Of a stretch of 26,415 bases of DNA, positions 14,536 to 23,608 are shown piece after piece. Each line of letters opens with the position of its first letter. Within the stretch, counting starts at the first letter, position 1. Below the pieces are notes generated by a model. That model saw only the letters and a list, made by a program, of their open reading frames with translations, was not told the DNA's origin and made no database searches. Origin of the DNA: Lachnospiraceae bacterium (lineage in GTDB: Bacteria > Bacillota > Clostridia > Lachnospirales > Lachnospiraceae); contig DNJM01000050.1 of NCBI GenBank assembly GCA_003489085.1, positions 22,549 through 48,963 on the forward strand, read 5' to 3'. A program made the position numbers and the translations under genes.

Positions 14536-16086
14536 ATGCTAGAAGGATTCAAAAATGCCGCAGAACTGGATTTTTCATTAGCTGAAAACAAAAGAAAAAT
14601 CGAAGAAGCATTCCAGCAGGTAGACGCTGAAAAGGGCAGAGTATACCCACTGATTATTGGCGGAGAGCGTATTGAAACAGAGAAAAAAATCACTTCATTA
14701 TCTCCATCCACGAAAGAGGTACTGGGATATGCCTGCTCCTGCAGCCAGGAATTAGCAGAAAAAGCTATTCTTGCTGCCAACGAAGCATTTAAGAAATGGA
14801 GTCTGACTCCTGTCGATGAAAGAATCCGCTGTCTGAAAAAATTAGCTGTTTTGCTGGACGAGAATCGTTTCATCATCGATGCATGGAACGTAGAAGAAAG
14901 CGGTAAAAACTGGGGCGAAGCTGACGGAGAGCTTTGCGAACAGCTCGACTTTATTAACTCTTATGCAATGCATATGGCAAAGCTGGATCAGGGGCTGGAA
15001 CTGGTTCCAACCGATGAATATACCAAGTGCATCTACATACCGATCGGTGTAGGCGTGGCTGTTCCACCGTGGAACTTCCCACTGTCATTGCTCGGCGGAA
15101 TGGTTGCAGCAGCGGTTGTTACCGGTAATACAATCGTATGCAAGCCATCATCTGATACTCCAATCGTTGCATACAAGTTTATCGAGCTTTGTGAAAAAGC
15201 AGGCATTCCGGCAGGTGTTGTAAACTATATTCCGGGTTCAGGCTCTGATATTGGAGATTATATTGTTGAACATCCATTGACCAGATTCATCAACTTCACC
15301 GGATCAAAGAAGGTTGGATGCAGAATTAATGAACATGCTGCAAAGATTTCCGAAGGACAGAAATGGATTAAGCGCGTTGTCGCAGAGATGGGCGGCAAGA
15401 ATGCCATTGTTGTAGATTCTTCTGCGAATATCAAAAAAGCTGCACAGGGTATCGTAGCCTCTGCATTCACATTCCAGGGACAGAAGTGTTCTGCTTGTTC
15501 CCGTGCAATTGTTATGAGTGATGTTTATGAAGAGCTCGTAGCTGCTGTAGTAGAAGAAGCAAATAAGATGAAAGCAAACCAGGGCAGCGGAAGAAGCAAC
15601 GCTGCGATGGGTCCGGTTATCAACCAGGGCGCATATAACAGTATCACCAATTATATCGAAATCGGTCGTCAGGAAGGAACCATCGTTTGCGGCGGTAACT
15701 ACAGCGATGCAGAAGGATATTATATTGAACCAACTGTTATCCGCGATATTACAAGAGATGCAAGAATTGCAAATGAAGAAATCTTCGGACCTGTTCTTGC
15801 TATCATCAAAGTAGATTCCTTTGACGAAGCTCTGGATGTTGTAAATCAGACAGAATATGGTCTTACCGGCTCCGTATACAGCGAAAACCGTGAAAATATC
15901 ATGAAAGCGAAGATTGGATTCCATGTAGGAAATCTGTATTTTAACAGAAAATCAACCGCAGCTGTTGTACTGCAGCATCCATTTGGCGGATTTAATATGT
16001 CAGGTACAGATGCCAAGACCGGAACCAGCGATTATCTGACAAACTTCTTAAATCTGAAGTCTATTACAGAAGATCTGACAGACTAA
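14536..16086 (+). CDS. rocA: 1-pyrroline-5-carboxylate (glutamate semialdehyde) dehydrogenase
   Basis: The enzyme oxidises P5C/glutamate gamma-semialdehyde to glutamate with NAD+, the last step of proline, ornithine and arginine breakdown. The 516 residues match the RocA/PruA branch of the aldehyde dehydrogenases, with the long N-terminal lead-in (1-55). Visible are the NAD-binding PPWNFPLS (177-184) and KPSSDTP, the general-base motif EMGGKN (Glu284), the catalytic cysteine in FQGQKCSACSR (Cys318) and EEIFGPVL near the C-terminus. PruA orthologues often end with the same HPFGGFNMSGTDAKTG stretch. No proline dehydrogenase gene is adjacent, so P5C may come from arginine or ornithine. AGGAGG lies upstream of the ATG. 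It is preceded by the structured leader and followed by a strong terminator, so it is monocistronic. Confidence 0.92.
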   Translation: MLEGFKNAAELDFSLAENKRKIEEAFQQVDAEKGRVYPLIIGGERIETEKKITSLSPSTKEVLGYACSCSQELAEKAILAANEAFKKWSLTPVDERIRCLKKLAVLLDENRFIIDAWNVEESGKNWGEADGELCEQLDFINSYAMHMAKLDQGLELVPTDEYTKCIYIPIGVGVAVPPWNFPLSLLGGMVAAAVVTGNTIVCKPSSDTPIVAYKFIELCEKAGIPAGVVNYIPGSGSDIGDYIVEHPLTRFINFTGSKKVGCRINEHAAKISEGQKWIKRVVAEMGGKNAIVVDSSANIKKAAQGIVASAFTFQGQKCSACSRAIVMSDVYEELVAAVVEEANKMKANQGSGRSNAAMGPVINQGAYNSITNYIEIGRQEGTIVCGGNYSDAEGYYIEPTVIRDITRDARIANEEIFGPVLAIIKVDSFDEALDVVNQTEYGLTGSVYSENRENIMKAKIGFHVGNLYFNRKSTAAVVLQHPFGGFNMSGTDAKTGTSDYLTNFLNLKSITEDLTD

Positions 16087-16100
16087 GCTATAATAAAACA

Positions 16101-16150
16101 GTGCGTAAGAATCCTGGAAATAATATTCCAGGGTTTTTACGCACTTTTCA
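16101..16150. terminator. Bidirectional terminator between rocA and truA
   Basis: A long stem GTGCGTAA...TCCTGGAA / TTCCAGG...TTACGCAC with a 6-nt loop lies between the two convergent genes. On the plus strand it has an internal and a trailing T-run (ACTTTTC). On the minus strand TGTTTTATT follows. The truA stop codon sits at its right edge. Confidence 0.8.
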
Positions 16151-16912
16151 GTTCTTCCTTTTCTCCTCTTCATATGCGATCTGAATCAGCATCAGCCCAT
16201 GCGCCGGCGCTGTCACCCCATCCTGTGTACGCTTCTTTGCTTCCAGCATGGTCTTTACTTTCTCCGGATCATAAAAACCGCGTCCCACACGGATCAGAGT
16301 TCCGGCAATAATCCGCACCATATTGTAAAGGAATCCATTTCCGGAAATCCGTATCGTAATCTCATCACCGCTTCTTATCACCTGCAGATCATAAATCGTC
16401 CGTACCGTATCCACCACATTGGTACGAATATTACAGAAGCTTGCAAAATCATGCTCTCCGATCAGATATGCCGCAGCTTCCTGCATTCGTCTTTCATCCA
16501 ACGGAAAAGAAACAAAATAATTCGTCAGTCGTTTTGTCGGTATCACGGTCCGACTGTTTATGATATGATATTCGTAGGTTTTGGTGCAATTCTGATACCG
16601 CGGATGCCAGTCTAACGGTACCTCATCCGACTCTGCTACTACAATATCCGCCGGCAGCCGCTGGTTCAATGCATAGGCAAAACGATCAGACGGAATAGAA
16701 GACCTTGTATCAAATACGGCCACATTTCCCAGCGCATGCACACCGGAATCTGTCCGGCTCGCGCCAAGCACATGAGTCTCCTCCCCGGTCAGCTTCTGAA
16801 TTGCTCTGTTCACTACTTCCTCTATCGTAATTCCATTCGGCTGCACCTGCCAGCCGCAATAATTTGTACCATCGTAGGCAATCCGCAGACGGATACGCTT
16901 CTGATTCTGCAT
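16148..16912 (-). CDS. truA: tRNA pseudouridine(38-40) synthase TruA
   Basis: TruA converts uridines 38, 39 and 40 in the anticodon arm of many tRNAs to pseudouridine. The 254-residue length is typical. The N-terminus RLRIAYDGTNYCGWQVQPNG is the first half-repeat, and the catalytic aspartate is Asp55 in GASRTDSGVHALGN. Further family motifs are FHPRYQN-like DWHPRYQNCTKTYEY and GNGFLYNMVRIIAGTLIRVG in the C-terminal half. The start at 16912 has an AGGGAG site. A TTGACA (-35, minus 16989-16984) with a poor -10 lies upstream, so it may be transcribed alone here, whereas in many Firmicutes truA sits behind the ecfA/ecfT genes. Confidence 0.95.
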   Translation of the reverse strand: MQNQKRIRLRIAYDGTNYCGWQVQPNGITIEEVVNRAIQKLTGEETHVLGASRTDSGVHALGNVAVFDTRSSIPSDRFAYALNQRLPADIVVAESDEVPLDWHPRYQNCTKTYEYHIINSRTVIPTKRLTNYFVSFPLDERRMQEAAAYLIGEHDFASFCNIRTNVVDTVRTIYDLQVIRSGDEITIRISGNGFLYNMVRIIAGTLIRVGRGFYDPEKVKTMLEAKKRTQDGVTAPAHGLMLIQIAYEEEKRKN

Positions 16913-17025
16913 AGTGTTCTCCCTTCCGCAGATATCTAACCATCAAGTTTCCAATGAATAGCTTACCATTATCCGGCTGCTACTGTCAATAAAACGATTT
17001 TTATACTTTTTTAAATTGGTTTTTA

Positions 17026-17053
17026 TTGCATTTTTTTCATTTTGTAGTATAAT
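17026..17053 (+). promoter_or_regulatory. Promoter of the MalY/PatB-like gene
   Basis: -35 TTGCAT (17026-17031), 16-bp spacer, consensus -10 TATAAT (17048-17053). AAGGAGG (17095-17101) lies eight bases before the ATG. Confidence 0.65.
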
Positions 17054-17109
17054 ATAGTTTAGAACCTATACTTGTACCCGTAAAATTTAAAACTAAGGAG
17101 GTTATTGTT

Positions 17110-18309
17110 ATGAAGTATGATTTTGATACTGTTGTCGACCGTGCAGCTGCTCCTTTTAGCTATAGCGCAAAATGGATGAGCGGAGATGGTCCCCTGAGCC
17201 GTATGTTCCTGCAAATGACAGGCTTTGACAGCTATCCGGAGGACAGGCTGTGTTTTCAGACAGCAGACATGGATTTCAAGTGTGCACCGGAAATTACAGA
17301 GGCGTTAATCAAAACAGCAGAGCATGGTATCTTTGGATATTCCGTTGCACCGGATGCATATTATGATGCTGTGTGCAAATGGTTCCACGACCGTTTTGAC
17401 TGGGATTTCAGCCCGGAGAGCATTTCCTTAGGATCTTCCGGAACACATGCGCTGATTGTAGACTGCATTAACAGCTTTACGCAGCCAGGAGAAGGCGTAA
17501 TTGTTCTTCTTCCATCTTATAACTATCACGCGGACATCGAGGATAACGGACGTGTCATGGTCGGCATCCAGATGCTGAATGACAACGGATACTATACCGT
17601 AGATTATGATGCGTTAGAGAAAGCATGCAGCGATAGGAATAATACGATGATCATACTGGTTCAGCCCCACAATCCAACCGGTCGTGTATTTACAGAGGAA
17701 GAGATCCTTAAAATTGGTGAAATCTGCAGAAAGAACGATGTCATTATCGTATCAGACGAGGTACATATCGACATCGCCCGTAAAGGAACTAAGATTTGTC
17801 CGGTTATGAAAGTTCTGGGACCACAAGGTGTGATCTCCGCAACCGCAGTCAATAAAACTTTCAACCTGGCAGGTCTTGCCATGTCAAACTTAATTATCGA
17901 AGACAAAGAGCTTCGCGCAAAGTTAAAAACCGGTTTCCCGATGGCAACACCATTCGGCATCACTGCAGTCATTACTGCTTATACACAGGGTGGCCCATGG
18001 GTTGATGAGCTGAATGAATATCTGGATCAGTTGATTGATTATGCAATGGAACGCTTTGCAAAAGACTTACCGAAGGTTCGTATTGCAAAACCGGAAGGAA
18101 CCTATGTTTTATGGGCAGATTTCTCCGGATATGGTCTTTCTGATGAAGAACTGGCAGAACGGCTCAGGGCAACACATATTTTCATCGGTGATGGAGTGGG
18201 ATTCGACCAGCCTAACGGAAAGCAATATCGCAGATTCTGTCTCACCTCACCTATGTCTCAGGTAGAGGAAGCATTTGATCGCCTTGCTGCTCAGTTCCGC
18301 GATTGCTAA
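17110..18309 (+). CDS. MalY/PatB family PLP enzyme (putative cystathionine/cysteine-S-conjugate beta-lyase)
   Basis: A 399-residue fold-type I aminotransferase-like protein of the MalY/PatB group, which mostly cleaves C-S bonds in cystathionine or cysteine conjugates to give pyruvate, ammonia and a thiol. Visible are TADMDFKCAPEI and GIFGYS near the N-terminus (about 51-77), PLP-phosphate and ring contacts SSGTHAL (109-115), QPHNPTGRVF (185-194), the Asp that contacts the PLP nitrogen in VSDEVHIDI (Asp216), and the Schiff-base lysine in AVNKTFNLAGLA (Lys249). The C-terminal domain carries GTYVLWADFSGYGLS and YRRFCLTSP with the substrate-carboxylate arginine. It could act in methionine synthesis or in sulfide release; nearby genes give no hint. 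It has its own promoter, and a terminator lies after it. Confidence 0.88.
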   Translation: MKYDFDTVVDRAAAPFSYSAKWMSGDGPLSRMFLQMTGFDSYPEDRLCFQTADMDFKCAPEITEALIKTAEHGIFGYSVAPDAYYDAVCKWFHDRFDWDFSPESISLGSSGTHALIVDCINSFTQPGEGVIVLLPSYNYHADIEDNGRVMVGIQMLNDNGYYTVDYDALEKACSDRNNTMIILVQPHNPTGRVFTEEEILKIGEICRKNDVIIVSDEVHIDIARKGTKICPVMKVLGPQGVISATAVNKTFNLAGLAMSNLIIEDKELRAKLKTGFPMATPFGITAVITAYTQGGPWVDELNEYLDQLIDYAMERFAKDLPKVRIAKPEGTYVLWADFSGYGLSDEELAERLRATHIFIGDGVGFDQPNGKQYRRFCLTSPMSQVEEAFDRLAAQFRDC

Positions 18310-18342
18310 TATGTAATATCTGACCCTTACGATACAAAATGA

Positions 18343-18415
18343 AATATTCCCACAGGAAGCCAGAGCTGCTTTAAAAGGCTTACAAGCATCACTCCAGTCC
18401 TGTGGGAATATTTTC
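18343..18415. terminator. Long inverted repeat between the MalY-like gene and jetD (probable bidirectional terminator)
   Basis: A 15-bp perfect inverted repeat (AATATTCCCACAGGA at 18343-18357; its complement at 18398-18412) encloses a 40-nt loop that can pair further (AAGCC/GGCTT). TTTTC follows on the plus strand. The right arm codes for the last residues of JetD (NIPTG), and the JetD stop codon lies in the loop. Confidence 0.6.
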
Positions 18416-19645
18416 TATAGAACCAGAATGCCCGGTTTCTTCATAATAACTCACAATCTCCTGTTCCAGTTTCACGTCCTGCTCAAGCATATACTTCACT
18501 GTTTCCTGATAGCCATCATGTTCAGACAGCTTTTTCAAACGTCTCCTGTCATTTAGTGAAAGACTGCGCAGACAACTTTCATATCGAGGATCTTGCAGCT
18601 CATTTACAGACATTCGGTAAAGCCCAAAAGGGATTCCTGTAATTCTGCACAGATTCTCATGTATGTAAAAGCCGCCGGCATCAATATCTCCAAAGTGGAA
18701 GCACTGGACTCCAGGATTATTCGCGTACATCATCCTCAAGAAATCCCGCTGAAACCGATTTGCATATCCGCCCAGATAAAAATAAGCTGTATCTGCTTCT
18801 CCGCACCGCATATAGGACGCCTTATTCTCCACAGTAATAAATCGCCGATCATGAACTATAATCCTTTCCATTTCATCCAATTCATCTGCATAGAACTCTA
18901 CGCCGCTTTGAATCCCTCCAAGCTCCAGCGTCTTTCCGGATTTTACAATTACGATATTCCCTTTCACACAGATTTTCTGTTTTTCCTTCACAATTCGATA
19001 GTCGCTTAGTATTTCGTCCGGAAGCTCATTTTCTTTGCAAGGTTTTTCCCAGAATTTTCGAATCAATCCACACACCGTATCCAGAGTATTATCCTCCAGA
19101 TACTTCGAGCTTCCATAAATCAGCATGGAAGCCTCGCGTACAAACAGAGGGTGCTTATTCCGCTCAATGAAAATCAATGCCCTTAGCACCTCTTCTGTCT
19201 GCTCATAGTCCTTGGGAACCATATTTTTATCCAGGCTTGTCTGAAGCTTTGCACATTCCCGATCCGCAACCGGAGAATAACCACTATACTTTTCAATGAT
19301 TCTCTTTACCTGGTTCATTTTTTCATGCTTCGATGTATACTGATAGTGTTCCGTCAAATAGCATTCTGCTTCCTCCACTTTCTCATCAACCAAATAGATC
19401 GAAGAAATCTCGTTACTGAATTTCTTCATTTCATAAGTCAGAAAACCTTTTTCCTGGTATTTACCGGCAATCTCATTAATAGCATTGATTTGTTCCAGAT
19501 CTCCATCATTCCGACTATATCCTCTGTACAATTCCGTTGGCTTAATCTGTGTTCTCCTGTTGATGCGGCCGATCCCATTATCTTTTTTGCTCTTTCTGTA
19601 TTTTTCAACCAGAAGAAGCAACATCTTTTCTTCATAATCATGCAT
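18389..19645 (-). CDS. jetD: Wadjet system nuclease subunit JetD
   Basis: JetD is the Toprim endonuclease of Wadjet, related to topoisomerase VI-A; it cuts the small closed circular DNA (plasmids) that the JetABC motor extrudes. The 418-residue form has a helical N-terminal part (1-200) and a C-terminal Toprim core. That core shows the catalytic glutamate in FITVENKASY (Glu273) and the metal-binding pair in CFHFGDIDAGGF (Asp320, Asp322). All three residues are present, so it should be active. The start at 19645 is chosen because AGGAG lies eight bases upstream and the ATG overlaps the jetC stop by eight bases; an earlier in-frame ATG at 19678 lies further inside jetC. Last gene of the operon. 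Confidence 0.9.
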   Translation of the reverse strand: MHDYEEKMLLLLVEKYRKSKKDNGIGRINRRTQIKPTELYRGYSRNDGDLEQINAINEIAGKYQEKGFLTYEMKKFSNEISSIYLVDEKVEEAECYLTEHYQYTSKHEKMNQVKRIIEKYSGYSPVADRECAKLQTSLDKNMVPKDYEQTEEVLRALIFIERNKHPLFVREASMLIYGSSKYLEDNTLDTVCGLIRKFWEKPCKENELPDEILSDYRIVKEKQKICVKGNIVIVKSGKTLELGGIQSGVEFYADELDEMERIIVHDRRFITVENKASYMRCGEADTAYFYLGGYANRFQRDFLRMMYANNPGVQCFHFGDIDAGGFYIHENLCRITGIPFGLYRMSVNELQDPRYESCLRSLSLNDRRRLKKLSEHDGYQETVKYMLEQDVKLEQEIVSYYEETGHSGSIENIPTGLE

Positions 19646-22600
19646 AAGTTTTCTCCTCATGGAACTGCACAATGCCAAGCTGCATACTGTCCGGCCGAAC
19701 TCGAAGTACCGGCAAAATCACTTCACATTCGTTGCCAATTGATTCTGTCTTATCCGGCGAGCAAAAAATCACCTGCAGATTTTGCTTTTTCATAAAATCC
19801 AGCATCAATTTCACATTCCCTGGATCCATCTTAGCGAAGGGCTCATCAATGAATACCAGTCTCGTAGAATTCACCTTCTGATTATAAATCATAAGCAATG
19901 CAGATGACAAAATCAGCAAATATGGAATCTGTACTTCCGCACCTGAGTTAAACCCTGTCTGACGCGATAATTTTGCGCGATCCAAAATGTGGTTGCTCAT
20001 AAGAATTTCATATGTCATATAATTTCGATAATCTGCAAAACGTGCAATAGTTTCATCATTGCTTTTCTCTATAATCCGATTCATGATCTGTTTCAACTCC
20101 CACTCCAGCTGCTCACCATACTCATCCGAAATAGAAGTTACCATACCAAGGGTCATTTGCCCGGAGGTATCTCCCAGCTTTTCTCTTTCATCCAGATACT
20201 TTGCATATTCGATAATCTTAGCGTACTCCGATCCATCTTTCACATAATGAACATCAAACTGATATCGAGTTGAAAAATTCAGTTTCGCCAATTCTGCATT
20301 GATTTGTCTTAAATCGTCCTGTGCATTGTCACATGTCTTTAGAATTGTCAGCACAAATTCGTTTTTGAAGATATCTTCATAATGTTTCGTCTGCACATCC
20401 AACTTTTCACGTATTTCCTGCAGATCATCCATCCAAATGCGATCTTTTCGCTTTGCATATACATCCCGGTCATTCTCACCAACCGGCATCAGGCTGTCTG
20501 GATGCTTTACGTTATAGCCAGATTGCAAACCAATCAGTTCTTTCCTATGCTGTTCAATACTTCTTGATAAACGACTTCTTGTCTCCGGAGCAAAAAGTCC
20601 TCCTGCCCCCGTCATTCCGGCCTCCACATATTTTTCATATGCTTCAACTGCCCGCTGCACAACCGGATACGCCGAAATCTCATATTCTCTGAATTTTTCT
20701 TTATCCTTATCAATCTCCTCCGTTTTCGTTTCAATGGTTTGCCTGCAAACCTGAATCGTTGTCTCCAGCTTACTGTTCTCGCTCATTACCTCCTTCTGCT
20801 CATTTTTCACCGCATTCTGTTCATCCGTAAGACGCGATACCTGCTGACTCAGTTCCAGATATTCTCTGTTATTTTCCTGTGCCTTTTTCAGTTTTTTCAA
20901 CTGTTTTTGTGATTCTTCCAATTTCTCCGCTGTCTTCTGATACTTCGCATGCACATCATAATCATACTCTTTAAAAAATTCCTTATCCTGACTCAGACGT
21001 TTTTTTCTATCTGCAATCTTTTTCCGGACAGAAATTTTTTCCCCACGCTCTGCCTGCAATCGTATCATTTCCTTTTCTGCCCGTTTTCGGTTCAGTTCAA
21101 ATGTTTCCTGTCCAAGATAGTAGGAACGAATGCGGTCAAACTTCAGGAAATAACTATCCATGGCAACAGACACACGGCCTTCCACAGAAATTGCATTTTC
21201 CCAGTTTCTGACCTCTTCCATCTTCACAGCATGCATTCTTCCCAGCTGATACTCAAAATACCGTTTTGCCACCACATTTTTAATGTTCAGGAAATGCACC
21301 ACAGAATCTTTTTCCGATTTCATTTCTTTTTTCATCAACAGTTTTGTATTAAACAAATGTGCATATCTATACTGAGAATGATTCAACACATCATCTGCAA
21401 TATCATAATACTCCGGATCCACCAGAATTGTATACCGACGAATACCAAGAAATGCCTCAATTGCATCCCGCCAGGATTCATCCGTAATACCAATCACATA
21501 TTCACAGGCAAATTTTGCCTCTGCCGTAAGGTTCCGTTTTACAAACTCCCTATTTATCTCCTCTTTCAATCCCACATACTCCGGAATCTGTGTATATGTA
21601 TTCCTGTGCTTTTTGGCTTCTTCCAGAATTTTCTCCTGCTCGCCTAACTTTCCCTCCAATTTTTCGATTTCCTGCCCGATCAATGCACCCTGTTCCGTGA
21701 AATTATCATAGCTCGCGTTTACCGCCTGCTTTAAACAGGAAACTGCACGCTCCTTTTCAAACGCAGAACAACGACTGCTACAGAGCGAAGTCAGCATTTC
21801 CTTTTTTTCTACTTCACATCCATCCTCTGAAAATTCGAAGAGAATTTCACTTACCTTTACCTGAAACTGTTCCAAATCATTTTTTGCCAGAGAAAGCTGT
21901 CTTTTTTCCGCCATTAATACATCGAGATGTTTTTCTTCTTCCTGAACCATTTTTGTACTGTCTAGCTGATCCAGACTAATCTTGGCTGTAAGCAGTCTTT
22001 GATTAATTTCATCGCTTCTTCGCTCCAGCACCTCCAGCGTCTGTACTATCTCACTCTTTTTTCTGGATGCAAGATTCTGCCTACGGTTTAGTTCCTCAAT
22101 CTCTGCATTTAATTTTTTTATTCTTCGGTAAATAAGCTTAATATCATCTGCAAGCAAACGGTTCCTCTCATTTTCACAAGTATCATACTCATTCAGAATC
22201 TTTTCCAGTTCTCCAACCTCTTCCTGAATAAGTGAAAAGGTATCATTCAACCGTTCAATGTTTCCTTTTGCCTCAATCAATTTGGTAAAATCCACATTTC
22301 GTTCCTCCAGAACGCTCTCCCTGATGAATTTATCAATTTTCGCATTGGGATCATAAGACATGATACCTCGTAGTTTACGAAGATAGGCATTAACTTGATT
22401 GATATTAAGTTTCAAACCAGTCATCTGCATAAACTTCTGAATTCCCGGTTCCCGCAGCAGCAGAGTAAGTCCATATTTTTTCTGCAGCTGTGAAGCTGAA
22501 TATGGCATTTTCATTCCATTTTGCACATATAAATGTTCCATATCATCCAGCGTTGTTTTGTCCACAACATATCTCAGCGTCTGACAATTGTTTGAAGCAT

Positions 22601-22946
22601 TCGTCTCAATCACTGCTCCGAGAATAAACGATTTTTCTTCCACGTTATCATAATATTCTTGTACAATGTGGCTGTATACATTAGGCACCTTGTCGGCCGG
22701 ACGCATATAGGTTCCGGCAGTTGCATCAAGAAGCCCCCTTGTATATGAAGAAAGTGTTCTGCTCCCTTTATTTTCTGATGACTTATTAAAAATCGTATCA
22801 CCAAATGCCGCATATTTAATAGCGTCCAGCATAACCGACTTTCCATTTCCATTTTTTCCAGCAATCAGTGTAAAAAAACCGACAGGTGCAGTTACGTTGG
22901 AAAATCCATACCAGTTGATCAGGCGAACCTTCTTCAATAAAATCAT
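19638..22946 (-). CDS. jetC: Wadjet system SMC-like ATPase JetC
   Basis: JetC is the MukB-like SMC motor that extrudes DNA loops by ATP hydrolysis. The 1102 residues show the standard SMC plan: an N-terminal head with Walker A GKNGNGKS (30-37), a first coiled coil (about 240-460), a hinge-like globular part (about 470-620), a second coiled coil (about 630-800), and a C-terminal head with signature-like FNSGAEVQIP (about 999-1008) and Walker B RLVFIDEPFAKMD (Asp1034, Glu1035). The key ATPase residues are all present. The start codon overlaps the jetB stop by four bases (ATGA), with GGAGG eight bases upstream inside jetB. It works with kleisin JetA and KITE subunit JetB. Confidence 0.93.
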   Translation of the reverse strand: MILLKKVRLINWYGFSNVTAPVGFFTLIAGKNGNGKSVMLDAIKYAAFGDTIFNKSSENKGSRTLSSYTRGLLDATAGTYMRPADKVPNVYSHIVQEYYDNVEEKSFILGAVIETNASNNCQTLRYVVDKTTLDDMEHLYVQNGMKMPYSASQLQKKYGLTLLLREPGIQKFMQMTGLKLNINQVNAYLRKLRGIMSYDPNAKIDKFIRESVLEERNVDFTKLIEAKGNIERLNDTFSLIQEEVGELEKILNEYDTCENERNRLLADDIKLIYRRIKKLNAEIEELNRRQNLASRKKSEIVQTLEVLERRSDEINQRLLTAKISLDQLDSTKMVQEEEKHLDVLMAEKRQLSLAKNDLEQFQVKVSEILFEFSEDGCEVEKKEMLTSLCSSRCSAFEKERAVSCLKQAVNASYDNFTEQGALIGQEIEKLEGKLGEQEKILEEAKKHRNTYTQIPEYVGLKEEINREFVKRNLTAEAKFACEYVIGITDESWRDAIEAFLGIRRYTILVDPEYYDIADDVLNHSQYRYAHLFNTKLLMKKEMKSEKDSVVHFLNIKNVVAKRYFEYQLGRMHAVKMEEVRNWENAISVEGRVSVAMDSYFLKFDRIRSYYLGQETFELNRKRAEKEMIRLQAERGEKISVRKKIADRKKRLSQDKEFFKEYDYDVHAKYQKTAEKLEESQKQLKKLKKAQENNREYLELSQQVSRLTDEQNAVKNEQKEVMSENSKLETTIQVCRQTIETKTEEIDKDKEKFREYEISAYPVVQRAVEAYEKYVEAGMTGAGGLFAPETRSRLSRSIEQHRKELIGLQSGYNVKHPDSLMPVGENDRDVYAKRKDRIWMDDLQEIREKLDVQTKHYEDIFKNEFVLTILKTCDNAQDDLRQINAELAKLNFSTRYQFDVHYVKDGSEYAKIIEYAKYLDEREKLGDTSGQMTLGMVTSISDEYGEQLEWELKQIMNRIIEKSNDETIARFADYRNYMTYEILMSNHILDRAKLSRQTGFNSGAEVQIPYLLILSSALLMIYNQKVNSTRLVFIDEPFAKMDPGNVKLMLDFMKKQNLQVIFCSPDKTESIGNECEVILPVLRVRPDSMQLGIVQFHEEKTYA

Positions 22947-23608
22947 ATCTCGTCCTCCTCATAATCATCCGAATTGATCTGCTGTCTTTTTGCCTCAGGA
23001 TTATCAGCATTCTCTTCATCTGCCTCATTTCGTTTCAAATATTCATCTGCAACTGTCTGAAACTGTGGAATATCCCAACCAAACTGCAATGAGGGGTAAA
23101 GCTGGATTTTCATATCTTCCCCATGGTCATCCTCATCAAAATTAATCAGACTGTACTTTTTAAATAGTTTAAAAGCCACATTCAGTTCCTGTTTCAGCGG
23201 CATCACCCCGTAAGATTTGATTTTATCAATCAGATCACCCTTTGTGATAAAATTCCCTTCGTTATACCCCAGATTTTCCAGATAAACCTTCCACAGAACC
23301 AGAAGCAAGTGATATTGAAGCGTAGAAAATGTAATTACATTAGCGCGTTTCAGTCCCACTGTTTCCTCATCCTCTTCACTGACAATCAGCATACCCACAC
23401 CCGTTTTGTCATCCACCAGAATATCAAAACCTATCATTCGAAGATATTCAGAAATGTCTTGCCGGTTCGATTCTCTGGATACAAAAGAATATAATTTCTC
23501 ATCCTTCTCCCGGAGAATAAATGTAGATTCCAGCAATTTACGAATACATCGTTTAAATAAAATACCATTTTCTTCTCTTATTGTAATCTGTAAACTGATA
23601 TCACTCAT
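22943..23608 (-). CDS. jetB: Wadjet system KITE-like subunit JetB
   Basis: The 221-residue protein has the size, position and winged-helix pattern of JetB (MukE-like). This subunit bridges the kleisin JetA and DNA in the Wadjet motor. The first half has strand-rich wing pieces (LQITIREENGILFKRCIRKL), and LQYHLLLVLWKVYLENLGY with the following helices (about 85-150) form the second winged helix. The C-terminus is acidic. Primary sequence alone is weakly diagnostic; the call rests largely on its place between jetA and jetC and on the length. The start overlaps the jetA stop by eight bases, with GAGG eight bases upstream. Confidence 0.82.
   Translation of the reverse strand: MSDISLQITIREENGILFKRCIRKLLESTFILREKDEKLYSFVSRESNRQDISEYLRMIGFDILVDDKTGVGMLIVSEEDEETVGLKRANVITFSTLQYHLLLVLWKVYLENLGYNEGNFITKGDLIDKIKSYGVMPLKQELNVAFKLFKKYSLINFDEDDHGEDMKIQLYPSLQFGWDIPQFQTVADEYLKRNEADEENADNPEAKRQQINSDDYEEDEI

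Noticed and set aside
15304..15924. 206-codon minus-strand frame
   Set aside because: Antisense shadow of rocA, which has complete catalytic motifs.
20949..21647. 232-codon plus-strand frame
   Set aside because: Antisense shadow of the JetC coiled-coil region.
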